DNA of 64,000 nt from Candidatus Desulfopertinax cowenii (GTDB lineage Bacteria; Bacillota; Desulfotomaculia; Desulfotomaculales; Desulforudaceae), in contig MPOA01000003.1 of the NCBI GenBank assembly GCA_001899445.1, positions 124,001 through 188,000 of the forward strand, read 5' to 3'. A model generated the notes under the pieces. The model saw only the letters and a list, made by a program, of their open reading frames with translations. It did not search any database and was not told where the DNA came from. The translations under genes were made by a program, and so were the position numbers. Shown here piece by piece: positions 44,352 through 53,500 of the stretch; positions within the stretch are counted from its first letter, which is position 1; the number at the start of each line of letters is the position of its first letter.

Positions 44352-45785
44352 TTGCAAGCAAACCAGGGGCAGAGGAATGATCACCGGGGCGGTACGGGGG
44401 CGACCGGCGAACATCGGGGACCGCGAGCGGTCCCGAGGTTTCTCGTGGCCGCCGGTGACGTGGTACTGGTGCTGAACGGATTTTACTTGGCTTTCGTGGT
44501 CCGCTTCGGGGTCGATATCCCGCCGACTAACTGGAATGCTTTCCTGGACCTTGCTCCCTGGTTGGCCGGGGGTACGCTCCTAGTACTTGCGGGGCTGGGG
44601 CTGTACGACCGCCGGCTGAACGGTTTTGTGCCCACCTTGCGCGAGCTGTTGACCGGGGTCGTCCTCGTTGGCTTGGCCACGGCGGCGGCGAGCTACTGGT
44701 TTCGGGAACCTGCCTTTCCGCGGAGCATTATTCTGATCGGCGGTGCGATTCAGCTGGTGCTTCTGGTTGGCTGGCGCTGGCTGGTCTGGCGGGTCGACTG
44801 CCGCCTGCACGGGCAACGGCGGCTGCTGGTTCTGGGAAGCGAACAGGAGGTCCTGGCTTTCCTCGGCAAGTTGTGGGGGTTGCCCAGCGGGACGTTCCGC
44901 ATCGTGGACGTGCTGCCGCCGGAGAAAGCGGACAAGCTTCCGGCCCGGCTGGGGGAGGCAGACGCCACGGTGGTGATGCCTTCTGTGTTCCCGGAGGCCC
45001 GGCGGAAGGTGGTGGCGGCCAGCCTGGAGGCGGGGCGGGAAGTCTACCTAGTGCCCAGTGAGTACGAAGTGCTGCTGAACAGTGCCCGGGTGAGCCAGAT
45101 TGACGATCTGCCGGTACTGCAGCTAGAGCAGTTCCAGCTTTCCTGGTTCCAGGCGCTGGGCAAGCGGGTAATGGACGTGAGCGTGGCGCTGGTCGGGTTG
45201 CTTGCCGGCGGGCCGGTGCTGGCTTTGCTGGCGTTCCTGATCGCCGCTACCTCGCCGGGGCCACCGTTCTACCTGCAGGAGCGGGTGGGCCAGAACGGCC
45301 GTGTTTTTCGGCTGTACAAGCTGCGCACCATGGTGGTCGATGCCGAGCGGCACACCGGGCCGGTGCTGGCTACGGCGGACGACCCGCGGGTGACTAGGGT
45401 GGGCCGCCTGCTGCGCGCCACGCGGTTGGACGAATTGCCGCAGCTCTTTAACGTGTTGCGGGGGGATATGAGCATCGTGGGACCGCGCCCGGAGCGGCCG
45501 GAATTCGTGGCCCAGTTCAAGGCGGAAAACCCGGCTTACCACTACCGGCACCTGGTCAAACCCGGCCTGACCGGTCTAGCCCAGATCCACGGGCGTTATG
45601 ACACTTCGGCGGAGGATAAGCTCCGTTTCGACCTCTACTATGTCCGCAACTATTCCCTATTGCTGGACCTGCAGATCCTGCTGCAGACCATCCCGGTGGT
45701 GTTGTCACCCGCGGCGGCACGCGGGCGGAAAGCGGATTTGACGCCGAAGACCATTGCCTTTCTGACCGATCGCCGGGCGGAATAG
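44352..45785 (+). CDS. Large polyprenyl-phosphate sugar-1-phosphate transferase (WbaP/WcaJ type)
   Basis: A protein of about 477 residues starting at TTG 44352 with GGAGG 8 bases upstream. Four to five N-terminal helices (about residues 30-145) and a CoA-binding-like middle domain precede the catalytic C-terminal domain: LYKLRTMVVDAERH, ATRLDELPQLFNVLRGDMSIV, GPRPERPEF, KPGLTGLAQIHGRY. It initiates polysaccharide synthesis on undecaprenyl phosphate. It stands apart from the main island, so the cell has two initiating enzymes of different size classes. Confidence 0.9.
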   Translation: MQANQGQRNDHRGGTGATGEHRGPRAVPRFLVAAGDVVLVLNGFYLAFVVRFGVDIPPTNWNAFLDLAPWLAGGTLLVLAGLGLYDRRLNGFVPTLRELLTGVVLVGLATAAASYWFREPAFPRSIILIGGAIQLVLLVGWRWLVWRVDCRLHGQRRLLVLGSEQEVLAFLGKLWGLPSGTFRIVDVLPPEKADKLPARLGEADATVVMPSVFPEARRKVVAASLEAGREVYLVPSEYEVLLNSARVSQIDDLPVLQLEQFQLSWFQALGKRVMDVSVALVGLLAGGPVLALLAFLIAATSPGPPFYLQERVGQNGRVFRLYKLRTMVVDAERHTGPVLATADDPRVTRVGRLLRATRLDELPQLFNVLRGDMSIVGPRPERPEFVAQFKAENPAYHYRHLVKPGLTGLAQIHGRYDTSAEDKLRFDLYYVRNYSLLLDLQILLQTIPVVLSPAAARGRKADLTPKTIAFLTDRRAE

Positions 45786-45833
45786 GCGCGGAACCCTAAT
45801 GAACCAAGCGGATGCCTTGTGGATTGCAATAGG

Positions 45834-47111
45834 TTAGGGTAGGCCCGCAAGCACGGGTATGGTTGCGTTGGCGTTTGGAATCACGGCCGCCTGCGGATTG
45901 GCAGGCAGCCTGGACTGGATGGCGGAAATAGCCGCGTCTATACGGTCCGTTTTTCGAACCATCAGCCTGGCTGCCGTTTCCGCAGAAATGCCGTCGGACA
46001 CGAGGAAGACCGTGTCCGCTTTCTCCAAGGAGCGGCACCACTGGAAGGCTTTATGGACGCCGATTCGGAAGTCGCGGTTCTTGAAATACTCGATCACCTC
46101 GCCGGGACTTTTGTGTCGCTTCATTGTTCTGAGGAATTTGTGGCTGCCCACCCCTTCCGGACACTCGGCCAGCAGAACGATATATCCTTTTTCCTTGACC
46201 ACGCGCGCCGCGTTTGCCAATCCCTTTTGGGTCTGGTACAGATCAAGATCCTTGGGGAAGCCTCCGGGAGAAGCAATGACAACGTCCACCTGCACTTGTA
46301 CCGGCACCATAAAGACCTGGCGGGCGGTTTTCACACCCTCCCGGTGGGCTTTTCGGAAATCCCCGGCGACCGCCCTGACGATTTGCTTGTCTTTATTGAG
46401 GACCACGTTGAGGAGGAAGTCCACTCCGGCAATTTCACCGGCCTCGTCAATGTCTTCCCGCGCCGGATTCCCGTCCAGCCTGCCGGCCTGCGCCCGCTCG
46501 TCCAGCAGCATGGAATGATTGGCCTGAATCAGTTCTTCGGATCCCAGCCCGATCGCCACCGCCTTAGCTCCCCCGGAGAATCCGACTATCTGGTGGGGCT
46601 CAATCATTCCGGTTAGAATTTTCAAGTCCGCCGCGAGGTAATGCCGGTTTATTTTTACGGGCGTACCCCTGCGGGTCAGGCCGCAGTACACCAGCAAGTC
46701 ACGGTCCAGGGCGTTGTGACTAACGATGTTTGTCTTTTCCGCCAGTTCTTCGCCGACGAGCCGGATGAAGTCCTCTCTGCCGCATGCCCTGTGCAGTCCC
46801 GTAGCCACGATCAGGGTGATGTCTTGGGGCTTGATCCCCATTCCTTCCAGCCGGGCGATAATCGGAGGCAAGATGACCTTGTTGGGTACCGGTCTGGTCA
46901 AGTCACTTACCACGACCGCAGCCGTTTTGGCGCCCGCAAATGCCTCTAATTTACGGCCACCGATGGGGTTGTTCAGACTCCGCTCGATCTCGGCCGACGG
47001 ATCGGGTACCCCCGGCACATCTTCCGGCTGGATCAGCGTAACGCTCCAACCGTCAGGAGCTTGCCACTTCACCGTACGTTTTCCAAAGGGGATGTTGATC
47101 TGCGGCTGCAT
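45834..47111 (-). CDS. LarA-family (DUF2088) nickel-pincer 2-hydroxyacid racemase/epimerase
   Basis: A 425-residue LarA-family protein (ATG 47111; GTG 47129 would add six residues). The LarA active-site set is present at matching spacing: H107 in TGLHRACG, H173 in EPHQIVGFSGGAKAV, K183 in that same motif, and H199 in ELIQANHS. In lactate racemase the Lys holds the pincer cofactor and the His residues bind nickel or act as acid/base. Known LarA homologs racemise lactate, malate and other 2-hydroxyacids. Divergent from the ComC-SuyAB operon, so the likely substrate is a 2-hydroxyacid used there; sulfolactate is proposed. Confidence 0.85.
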   Translation of the reverse strand: MQPQINIPFGKRTVKWQAPDGWSVTLIQPEDVPGVPDPSAEIERSLNNPIGGRKLEAFAGAKTAAVVVSDLTRPVPNKVILPPIIARLEGMGIKPQDITLIVATGLHRACGREDFIRLVGEELAEKTNIVSHNALDRDLLVYCGLTRRGTPVKINRHYLAADLKILTGMIEPHQIVGFSGGAKAVAIGLGSEELIQANHSMLLDERAQAGRLDGNPAREDIDEAGEIAGVDFLLNVVLNKDKQIVRAVAGDFRKAHREGVKTARQVFMVPVQVQVDVVIASPGGFPKDLDLYQTQKGLANAARVVKEKGYIVLLAECPEGVGSHKFLRTMKRHKSPGEVIEYFKNRDFRIGVHKAFQWCRSLEKADTVFLVSDGISAETAARLMVRKTDRIDAAISAIQSRLPANPQAAVIPNANATIPVLAGLP

Positions 47112-47144
47112 AAGCCCACCAACCCTCACCGGGCAAAAGGTTCC

Positions 47145-47852
47145 TTAAACTATCCTTTGTTGTTTCAGTGATTGCAGCACGCTGTTCAGGTGCGTTTTCA
47201 TGGCCTCTCTGGCCTCGCCGGGGTTTTGGGCGGCGATGGCCCTATAGATTTGCTGGTGCTCTTCTGCAGACTGTTGCGCCCGCTTGGGGATTGCCAGGGT
47301 TCGCTGATTGCTTACCATCAATATGTCCAGCATGCTGCGCATCAGGCGGGCAATGATGTGGTTGCCGGAGGCTTTGGCTACGAGCAGGTGGAAGCTCCGG
47401 TCCGTATCTCCCAAGGCCGCTAGATCGCCGCTCTCCGTGACCAGGGCCAAATGGGAACTGACGTTTTTCGCGATCAGTTCGAGGTCGCTCTTACTCCGGC
47501 GTTCGGCCGCCCAGGCGGCGGCCGCGGTTTCAAGCTGCATGCGCACCTCGAAAAGGTTATTGATGGTGTCGCTTTGGTAACAAATCACCCTGGAAAGCTG
47601 TTGCCCGATGTAAGCGCTGTCTGGATGCGCCACGAAAATCCCCACACCGTGTTTTACCTCGAGGAAGCCCAGGCCTGTAAGAGTCTTCACTGCGTCGCGG
47701 ATCACCGTGCGGCTTACTCCGAACTTCGCAGACATCTCCCGTTCCGTGGGAAGCCGACTTCCGGGTTCGAGCTTGCCTTCTTCAACCAGCCTCCGTACGT
47801 ATTCCACCACTTCGTGGTGCAGACTGTCGTTGCGGCCAATGCGCTCAAACAT
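47145..47852 (-). CDS. GntR-family regulator, FCD (FadR) subfamily
   Basis: A 235-residue protein. The winged helix is residues about 10-75 (LVEEGKLEPGSRLPTEREMS, KFGVSRTVIRDAVKTL), followed by an FCD ligand domain (about 90-220) with FEVRMQLETAAAAWAAERRS, D and H residues for a metal site (DRSFHLLVAKASGN, EEHQQIYRAI). FCD regulators respond to small organic acids. It is 33 bases upstream of the LarA-family gene on the same strand and divergent from comC-suyAB, so it probably controls both. Confidence 0.9.
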   Translation of the reverse strand: MFERIGRNDSLHHEVVEYVRRLVEEGKLEPGSRLPTEREMSAKFGVSRTVIRDAVKTLTGLGFLEVKHGVGIFVAHPDSAYIGQQLSRVICYQSDTINNLFEVRMQLETAAAAWAAERRSKSDLELIAKNVSSHLALVTESGDLAALGDTDRSFHLLVAKASGNHIIARLMRSMLDILMVSNQRTLAIPKRAQQSAEEHQQIYRAIAAQNPGEAREAMKTHLNSVLQSLKQQRIV

Positions 47853-48178
47853 TCAACCAAGCCCTCCCTGGAGCTGGAGCTCGCGCGCATAAACGCGCAT
47901 ACAATCGAGATGTGTTTGAAGTACGTTATAATTCTACCGGCCCGTTGCGTCCATTACAAGTCCGGCCGGGTCTTTATTGCGGCTACCCCTAAAAAACTGC
48001 GTTCAGGGAACAAAAGGGTATTGACACTAAATAGGGTGACATATAGAATCGGATTAAAAGATAATACCACATACCTATTATAACAATGCTTTTCCAAAGC
48101 TGTCAATTTTACCGTCTTCTTTGGTCTTTTCAGGACGTAAAACCGTTAAGCGGTACGGGCAAAAGAGGTGTTCTTCCC
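47853..48178. other. Divergent control region of the sulfolactate unit
   Basis: 326 bases, AT-richer in the second half. It holds the promoter at 48021-48049. The pentamer TGACA occurs twice (48022, 48036), flanking the spacer. No FadR-type TGGTnnnACCA dyad is obvious. No gene is supported. Confidence 0.5.
48021..48049 (+). promoter_or_regulatory. Promoter of the comC-suyAB-tct operon
   Basis: Consensus TTGACA (48021-48026), 17 bp, TAGAAT (48044-48049), about 130 bases before the dehydrogenase start. Confidence 0.7.
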
Positions 48179-49237
48179 GTGGGACTTACGGTATCAGCCG
48201 CCGACTTGCATAAATTCTGCACTGACCTGCTTATTGGTGCCGGTGTTCCCTCTGCAGACGCCGGAACAGTAGCCGCCGTACTGGTGGACACCAGTCTTGA
48301 AGGGATTGACACGCACGGCGTCAGCCGCCTGCCCGCTTACTTGAGGTGCCTGCAAAAAGGACGTATCAAGGCTGCCCCGGAGATCAGGGTGATCCGCTCC
48401 GCTCCGGCCGTGGCCGTCGTGGACGGTGACAACGGTCTTGGCCAGTTGGTTGCCGTACAGGCGATGGAAAAAGCGATTGAACTGGCTGGCGAGTCGGGGG
48501 TGGGAGTGGTAGCCGTAAGGCGCAGCAATCATTTCGGGGCCGCGTCGTACTACTGCAAGATGGCGGCCGCTCGCGGGATGATCGGCTTGGCCTTCACCAA
48601 TTCCGCGCCCGGCATCCCGCCGTGGGGCGGCCGGAAACCCTATTTCGGCACCAACCCGATTTCATTTGCTTTCCCCGCTGTGGACGGGCCGATTGTGGTG
48701 GACATGTCGTCGAGCAGCGCGGCCCGGGGCAATATCATTCTGGCCGCCGGGGAAGGACGGTCTATTCCGGAGGGTTGGGCGATTGACGCCGACGGACGGC
48801 CTACCACTGACCCCCGGAAGGCGTTGGAAGGGGCGATGCTCCCGGTGGGCGGGCCGAAAGGTTACGCTTTAGCCCTGGCCGTAGAAATCCTGTGCGGGGT
48901 TGTCAGCGGTGCCGCTTACGGCCCGCGCGTCGGCTGGATGTACGACGAAGGCTTGCAGCCGACCGACGTGGGCCACTTTTTCACCGCTATTGATATTGCG
49001 CCCTTCATGTCTATGCCGGAATATCTTTCCCGGATTGGCGGGATGAAAACCGAAATAAAAGCAGTCCCGCTGGTGGAAGGGGCCGACCGCATTCTCCTGC
49101 CGGGCGAGCGCAGGCGAATGACGGCCGACCGGCGCAGGCAGGAGGGCATCCCCGTCCCGCCGTCCCTTATGAACGAGCTGAACGATTTGGCGGTTCGGCT
49201 CAACGTGGCGCAGTTCGGGGAAAAGGCAACCGTTTGA
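48179..49237 (+). CDS. Ldh2/MdhC-family 2-hydroxyacid dehydrogenase (ComC-like, putative sulfolactate dehydrogenase)
   Basis: A 352-residue NAD(P)-dependent dehydrogenase of the malate/L-sulfolactate family. GTG 48179 lies 8 bases after AAAGAGGTG; an ORF from 48086 includes leader sequence. Signatures: SLEGIDTHGVSRLPAYL, VGVVAVRRSNHFGAASYY, YFGTNPISFAFP and GGPKGYALALAVEIL. ComC oxidises (R)-sulfolactate to sulfopyruvate or the reverse. Position directly before suyAB supports sulfolactate, but malate or lactate cannot be excluded from sequence. Confidence 0.85.
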   Translation: MGLTVSAADLHKFCTDLLIGAGVPSADAGTVAAVLVDTSLEGIDTHGVSRLPAYLRCLQKGRIKAAPEIRVIRSAPAVAVVDGDNGLGQLVAVQAMEKAIELAGESGVGVVAVRRSNHFGAASYYCKMAAARGMIGLAFTNSAPGIPPWGGRKPYFGTNPISFAFPAVDGPIVVDMSSSSAARGNIILAAGEGRSIPEGWAIDADGRPTTDPRKALEGAMLPVGGPKGYALALAVEILCGVVSGAAYGPRVGWMYDEGLQPTDVGHFFTAIDIAPFMSMPEYLSRIGGMKTEIKAVPLVEGADRILLPGERRRMTADRRRQEGIPVPPSLMNELNDLAVRLNVAQFGEKATV

Positions 49238-49345
49238 GTCTGTACCGAAGGCAACAATACGGGGGGTGATAGCGTCAACAGTGGGTTGAGTGGTACTGGA
49301 AACTTCAGGGCTTGGAGGTCCCGGTTCATGGAAGGGGAGAGAACA

Positions 49346-49633
49346 GTGGCGAATTCCGCGAAATTCTGCGTGCACCACAAGAACGACACGGTCGGCGTAG
49401 CAGTAAGTGAAATCCTGGCCGGTGAAACCGTGGAAGGCTGGGTGATGGACAGTAGCGATACGCTTAAAATCACCGCCAGGGCCAACATACCCCTGGGACA
49501 CAAGATTGCCCTGGCCGATTTTGCCAAGGGAGACCAAGTCATCAAGTACAACGAACCAATCGGTTTCGCCGTGAGTGAGATCAAGATCGGCGAACACGTA
49601 CACATCCATAATTTGAGAAGTGCAAGGTGGTAA
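49346..49633 (+). CDS. suyA: (2R)-sulfolactate sulfo-lyase, small subunit SuyA
   Basis: A 95-residue SAF-domain protein. GTG 49346 follows AAGGGGAGA; frames starting further upstream lack a site. The sequence pattern ([20 protein letters not shown], then EHVHIHNL) is shared by SuyA and the N-terminal domain of altronate/D-galactarate dehydratases. The large subunit starts 5 bases later. SuyAB splits (R)-sulfolactate into pyruvate and sulfite in the cytoplasm. Altronate dehydratase is the alternative, but the partner protein matches SuyB better. Confidence 0.85.
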   Translation: MANSAKFCVHHKNDTVGVAVSEILAGETVEGWVMDSSDTLKITARANIPLGHKIALADFAKGDQVIKYNEPIGFAVSEIKIGEHVHIHNLRSARW

Positions 49634-49638
49634 GAGAA

Positions 49639-50796
49639 GTGAAAATTCCGCGGTTTATGGGCTACCGACGTGGAAACGGCAAGGTGGGTGTCCGCAATCA
49701 CGTAGTGATCCTCCCCCTGGACGATCTCTCCAATGCCGCTTGCGAAGCGGTGGCCAACAACATCAAGGGATGTCTCGCCCTGCCGCACCATTACGGCAGG
49801 CTGCAATTCGGCGAGGACCTGGAGCTGTTCTTCCGGACGCTCATCGGGACCGGAAGCAACCCTAACGTCGCTGCCTGCGTGGTGATCGGCATTGAACCCG
49901 AATGGACCAACATTGTTGTCGAGGGGATCGCCAAGACCGGGAAACCCGTGGCCGACTTCCACATCGAAAGGCACGGCATCCTGAAGACGGTTGAAGCGGC
50001 TTCGCGAAAGGCCAGGGAGTATGTCCTGTACAGCTCCGAACTGCAGAGGGAGCCGTGCACCGTGGACGAACTGACGGTGTCAATAAAATGCGGTGAGTCC
50101 GATACCACCTCCGGTCTCGCGGCCAACCCCGCCGTGGGGAAAGTGGTGGACAGGCTGGTGAGCTTGAATGCCACGGTGATGTTCGGCGAAACTTCGGAGG
50201 TCACCGGTGCCGAGCTGCTGCTCAAGGACCGGGCCGCCACTCCCGAAGTCGGTGAGGCGTTCCACAAGATGTGGAGCAGTTACAACGATTTTATTCTCGG
50301 TCAGGGCGTTGACCTAATCGGGTCTCAGCCCACGAAGGGCAACATCGCTGGAGGACTGACCACCATCGAGGAAAAGGCGCTGGGCAACATTCAGAAAATC
50401 GGAACCAGCAGGTACGTGGGCGTGCTTGAGCCCGCGGAAGCACCCACCGGCAAGGGGTTGTGGTTTATGGACACCTCGTCGGCAGCCGCGGAAGCGGTGA
50501 CTCTGTGGGCGGCTGCCGGGGCGGTGATCCACCTTTTCCCCACCGGACAGGGCAACATCGTCGGCAACCCCATTGTTCCGGTGATCAAGCTGACCGCCAA
50601 CCCCGCAACCGCCAGCACCATGTCCGAACACATTGATGTCGACCTATCGGGTATGCTGCGCCGGGAAATCGATCTTGAAACTGCCGGGGACATGCTGATG
50701 GAGATGCTGCTGCGGGTTGCCAACGGCCGTTTTACAAGCGCCGAGGTCCTGGGTCAAAGGGAGTTTGTGATCACCAAGCTTTACCGCAGCGCGTAA
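49639..50796 (+). CDS. suyB: (2R)-sulfolactate sulfo-lyase, large subunit SuyB
   Basis: A 385-residue UxaA-family protein starting at GTG 49639, with AAGGTGG 8 bases upstream. Family motifs: [89 protein letters not shown] and [18 protein letters not shown]. These match SuyB as I remember it much more closely than altronate dehydratase. With SuyA it carries out a C-S lyase reaction giving pyruvate and sulfite. The sulfite can go to DsrAB in a sulfate reducer. Confidence 0.88.
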   Translation: MKIPRFMGYRRGNGKVGVRNHVVILPLDDLSNAACEAVANNIKGCLALPHHYGRLQFGEDLELFFRTLIGTGSNPNVAACVVIGIEPEWTNIVVEGIAKTGKPVADFHIERHGILKTVEAASRKAREYVLYSSELQREPCTVDELTVSIKCGESDTTSGLAANPAVGKVVDRLVSLNATVMFGETSEVTGAELLLKDRAATPEVGEAFHKMWSSYNDFILGQGVDLIGSQPTKGNIAGGLTTIEEKALGNIQKIGTSRYVGVLEPAEAPTGKGLWFMDTSSAAAEAVTLWAAAGAVIHLFPTGQGNIVGNPIVPVIKLTANPATASTMSEHIDVDLSGMLRREIDLETAGDMLMEMLLRVANGRFTSAEVLGQREFVITKLYRSA

Positions 50797-50897
50797 ACCG
50801 TCTGTCTTGTCAATACTTTTCGCCGCGTTTGCGGGACAAGTTTTGTGGCTTCAAAAGCCAGAATATTAAGAATGTTATTTAAGGGAGGGTGTTTAGA

Positions 50898-51884
50898 ATG
50901 AGAAAAGCGTTCGGGATCCTGGCGGTTGCGGTGTTTGTCCTTACCTTGGCTGTCGGCTGCGGGCAGCAGGGCCAGGAGTCAACGGCGCCCAAAGTAGACT
51001 ATCCTACCAAACCAATCACCTACATGATTCCGTTTAACCCGGGCGGCCAGTCCGACCTGGAAGCGCGCCGCCAGCAACCGTTGCTGGAAGAATTCCTCGG
51101 CCAGAAAGTCATCATCACCTATAAGGCGGGCGGCGGTGGGGCCGTAGGCTGGTCTGAACTGGTGAACAAGAAACCTGACGGTTACTTCATCAGCGGGATC
51201 AACATCCCCCATATCATCCTACAGCCACTGTTCCGGGAGGACGCTGGCTACAAGACCGAGCAGATCAAGCCGGTAGCCATCTTCCAGGCCACGCCGATCG
51301 GTCTTGCCGTGTCGAAGGACAGCCCCTATGACAGCCTGGAGGAGTTCATCGCCGCCGGCAAAGAAAAACCCGGCAGCATCACCATCGGTGGTTCAGGTAC
51401 CTACTCCGGGCACCACCTGGCCACGCTCCAGCTCGAAAAACTGAGCGGCGCGAAATTCGAGTACGTGCCCTTCACAGGGGCCGCCCCGCAGTTGCAGGCC
51501 TTCCTGGGCGGCCACGTGGAGGCAATATTCGGTAACTCCAACGACCTGGTGCAGCACCAGGACAAGATGAAGATCCTGGCGATCGGTTCCCAGGAACGCT
51601 TCACGGCTCTGCCAGACGTGCCGACCTTCATCGAACTCGGTTACGACATGACGGCCAGTATCGACCGCGGCGTCGGTGTACCCCCGGGCACCGATGACGA
51701 AATCGTAAAGATCCTGGAAGAGGCCTTCATGCGGATCGCCAATAACGAGGCTGTCCAGGAACAGATGGTCGCGGAAGGCTTTGAGCCCAGGGCAATGAAC
51801 GCGGCCGAGTCCCTGGAATACATTCAGGCCAAGACCGTTGAATACACCGCCGTCATGGAAGAACTGCGGGCCGCCGGACAATAA
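50898..51884 (+). CDS. TctC-type solute-binding lipoprotein
   Basis: A 328-residue protein starting at ATG 50898 with GGGAGGGTG upstream. The lipoprotein signal ends in TLAVGC with the lipid Cys at about residue 21. The mature part is a TctC/BUG fold: YPTKPITYMIPFNPGGQSDL, KAGGGGAVGWSELVNKKPDG, GGSGTYSGHHLATLQL. It captures a carboxylated solute outside the membrane for the TctAB permease that follows. In other bacteria tripartite tricarboxylate-type carriers sit with suyAB and are assigned to sulfolactate uptake; the same is inferred here. Confidence 0.88.
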   Translation: MRKAFGILAVAVFVLTLAVGCGQQGQESTAPKVDYPTKPITYMIPFNPGGQSDLEARRQQPLLEEFLGQKVIITYKAGGGGAVGWSELVNKKPDGYFISGINIPHIILQPLFREDAGYKTEQIKPVAIFQATPIGLAVSKDSPYDSLEEFIAAGKEKPGSITIGGSGTYSGHHLATLQLEKLSGAKFEYVPFTGAAPQLQAFLGGHVEAIFGNSNDLVQHQDKMKILAIGSQERFTALPDVPTFIELGYDMTASIDRGVGVPPGTDDEIVKILEEAFMRIANNEAVQEQMVAEGFEPRAMNAAESLEYIQAKTVEYTAVMEELRAAGQ

Positions 51885-51907
51885 GCAATAATGTGCCGGC
51901 CCCAGCC

Positions 51908-51939
51908 GGGCTTTCCGGGCCGCCCGCCCCGGAAAGCCC
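51908..51939 (+). other. Intercistronic stem-loop between tctC and tctA
   Basis: GGGCTTTCCGGG (51908-51919) pairs perfectly with CCCGGAAAGCCC (51928-51939), 8-base loop, no T-run. It sits 23 bases after the binding-protein stop. Such hairpins often protect the 3' end of the binding-protein message so that more of it is made than of the permease. Confidence 0.7.
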
Positions 51940-51976
51940 GGGGCGGGCGGCGATTATTCAAGAAGGGGCGACGGCC

Positions 51977-53500
51977 ATGAGCGAACATCTAATGGTCGCC
52001 TTGGGGAATGTTTTTGATCCGGTCAACTTCCTTTTCTTGGCTGTGGGAGTGGCCGCAGGAATTATCGTGGGTGCCCTTCCGGGACTGACCGCCACTATGG
52101 CCCTGGCGCTGCTGGTTCCCTTTACCTTCACGATGGAGCCCGGCATGGCGCTGATGGTACTGGGCGGAGTGTACGTAGGCGCGATTTACGGCGGGTGCAT
52201 CGCGGCGATCCTGATCAACACGCCGGGCACGCCGTCCGCCATTGCCACTACTTTTGACGGTTATCCCCTGACCAAAAAAGGAAAGGCCGAACACGCCTTG
52301 GTAACTGCGGCATTCAGTTCCGGAATAGGCGGCATATTCGGCGCCATCGTCTTGTTGTTGTTGACACCGCTCCTGGCGGAAGTGGCCCTCAAATTCGGGC
52401 CGCCCGAGTATTTCTGGCTGGCGGTCTTCGGCCTGACCATCATCGCTACCCTGTCTACCGGTTCGATGCTGAAGGGGCTGATGGGTGGGGCTTTCGGAGT
52501 ATTGCTGAGCACCATCGGCATCGCCCCGATTGGCGGCGACATGCGTTTCACTTTCGGGTTTCACCAACTGCAAGCCGGTGTGGAGTTGATCGTGGCCCTG
52601 ATTGGCTTTTTCTGTATCCCGGAAGTCCTGCTCATGGTGGAAAGGAAGTTCAACCGGTACGGTAGCGTTACGTACAAGCCCCAAAAAGGCGTGGCGAAGT
52701 CGGTGATCCTGGAACTGCTCAGGAAACCGGTGCTGCTCCTGCGCTCTTCGGTCATCGGTTGTTTTGTAGGCATCGTGCCCGGGGCCGGCGGCAATATCGC
52801 CGCCCTGGTTTCCTATAACGAGGCGGTACGCTTTGCGAAAAACAAGAGTAAATTCGGCACGGGCACCATCGACGGCGTGGCCGCGGCGGAAGCAGCCAAC
52901 AATTCCGAAGTGGGCGGGTCACTGGTGCCGCTGCTCTCTCTTGGGATTCCCGGGGCCGCGCCAGCGGCAGTAATCCTGGGCGCCTTGATGTTGCAGGGCC
53001 TGCGGCCAGGGCCGGAGCTGTTTTCCGTCTTCGGTGGCATTACCTACACGTTTCTGATCTCTCTTATTTTTGCCAATGTTGTCATGTTTGTGCTGGGTTT
53101 TTACGGCTCCCGACACATCGCCCGGCTGATCAACCTGTCGCCCAACCTGCTGGCGCCGATGATCGTGTTCCTCACGGTGATCGGATCCTTCGCGATTCGA
53201 AACAATATGCTCGATGTGAGCATCATGGTTTTCTTCGGATTGGTAGGTTATTTAACTAAAAAGATGGGCTTTCACCCCGGACCCATTTGCCTGGGATTGA
53301 TCCTCGGACCTATATTGGAGAACGGACTGGTGCAGTCTATGCTCCTGGGCAAGGCGACGGGCAGCATGTTCCACGTATTTTTCACCAGGCCGATTTCGAT
53401 GGTGTTGATCGTGCTCAGCCTAGTGTCGGTAACCCTGCCAGCCATTGCCAGCCTGCGGGCCTGGAACCAGGAACGTAAGGGAGGTGTCTCCACTGCTTAA
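51977..53500 (+). CDS. TctA-type large permease subunit
   Basis: A 507-residue membrane protein starting at ATG 51977 after AAGGGGCG; the longer frame from 51893 reads through the stem-loop. About 12 helices and the TctA signatures GALPGLTATMALALLVPFTF, YGGCIAAILINTPGTPSAIA, GIVPGAGGNIAALVSYN and LGIPGAAPAAVILGALM. It is the main transmembrane subunit of the tripartite uptake system, driven by an ion gradient. Confidence 0.93.
   Translation: MSEHLMVALGNVFDPVNFLFLAVGVAAGIIVGALPGLTATMALALLVPFTFTMEPGMALMVLGGVYVGAIYGGCIAAILINTPGTPSAIATTFDGYPLTKKGKAEHALVTAAFSSGIGGIFGAIVLLLLTPLLAEVALKFGPPEYFWLAVFGLTIIATLSTGSMLKGLMGGAFGVLLSTIGIAPIGGDMRFTFGFHQLQAGVELIVALIGFFCIPEVLLMVERKFNRYGSVTYKPQKGVAKSVILELLRKPVLLLRSSVIGCFVGIVPGAGGNIAALVSYNEAVRFAKNKSKFGTGTIDGVAAAEAANNSEVGGSLVPLLSLGIPGAAPAAVILGALMLQGLRPGPELFSVFGGITYTFLISLIFANVVMFVLGFYGSRHIARLINLSPNLLAPMIVFLTVIGSFAIRNNMLDVSIMVFFGLVGYLTKKMGFHPGPICLGLILGPILENGLVQSMLLGKATGSMFHVFFTRPISMVLIVLSLVSVTLPAIASLRAWNQERKGGVSTA

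Noticed and set aside
49286-50796. Altronate dehydratase (UxaA) instead of SuyAB
   Set aside because: No hexuronate genes nearby; the large-subunit motifs and the ComC/TTT-carrier context fit sulfo-lyase better. Kept as the alternative.
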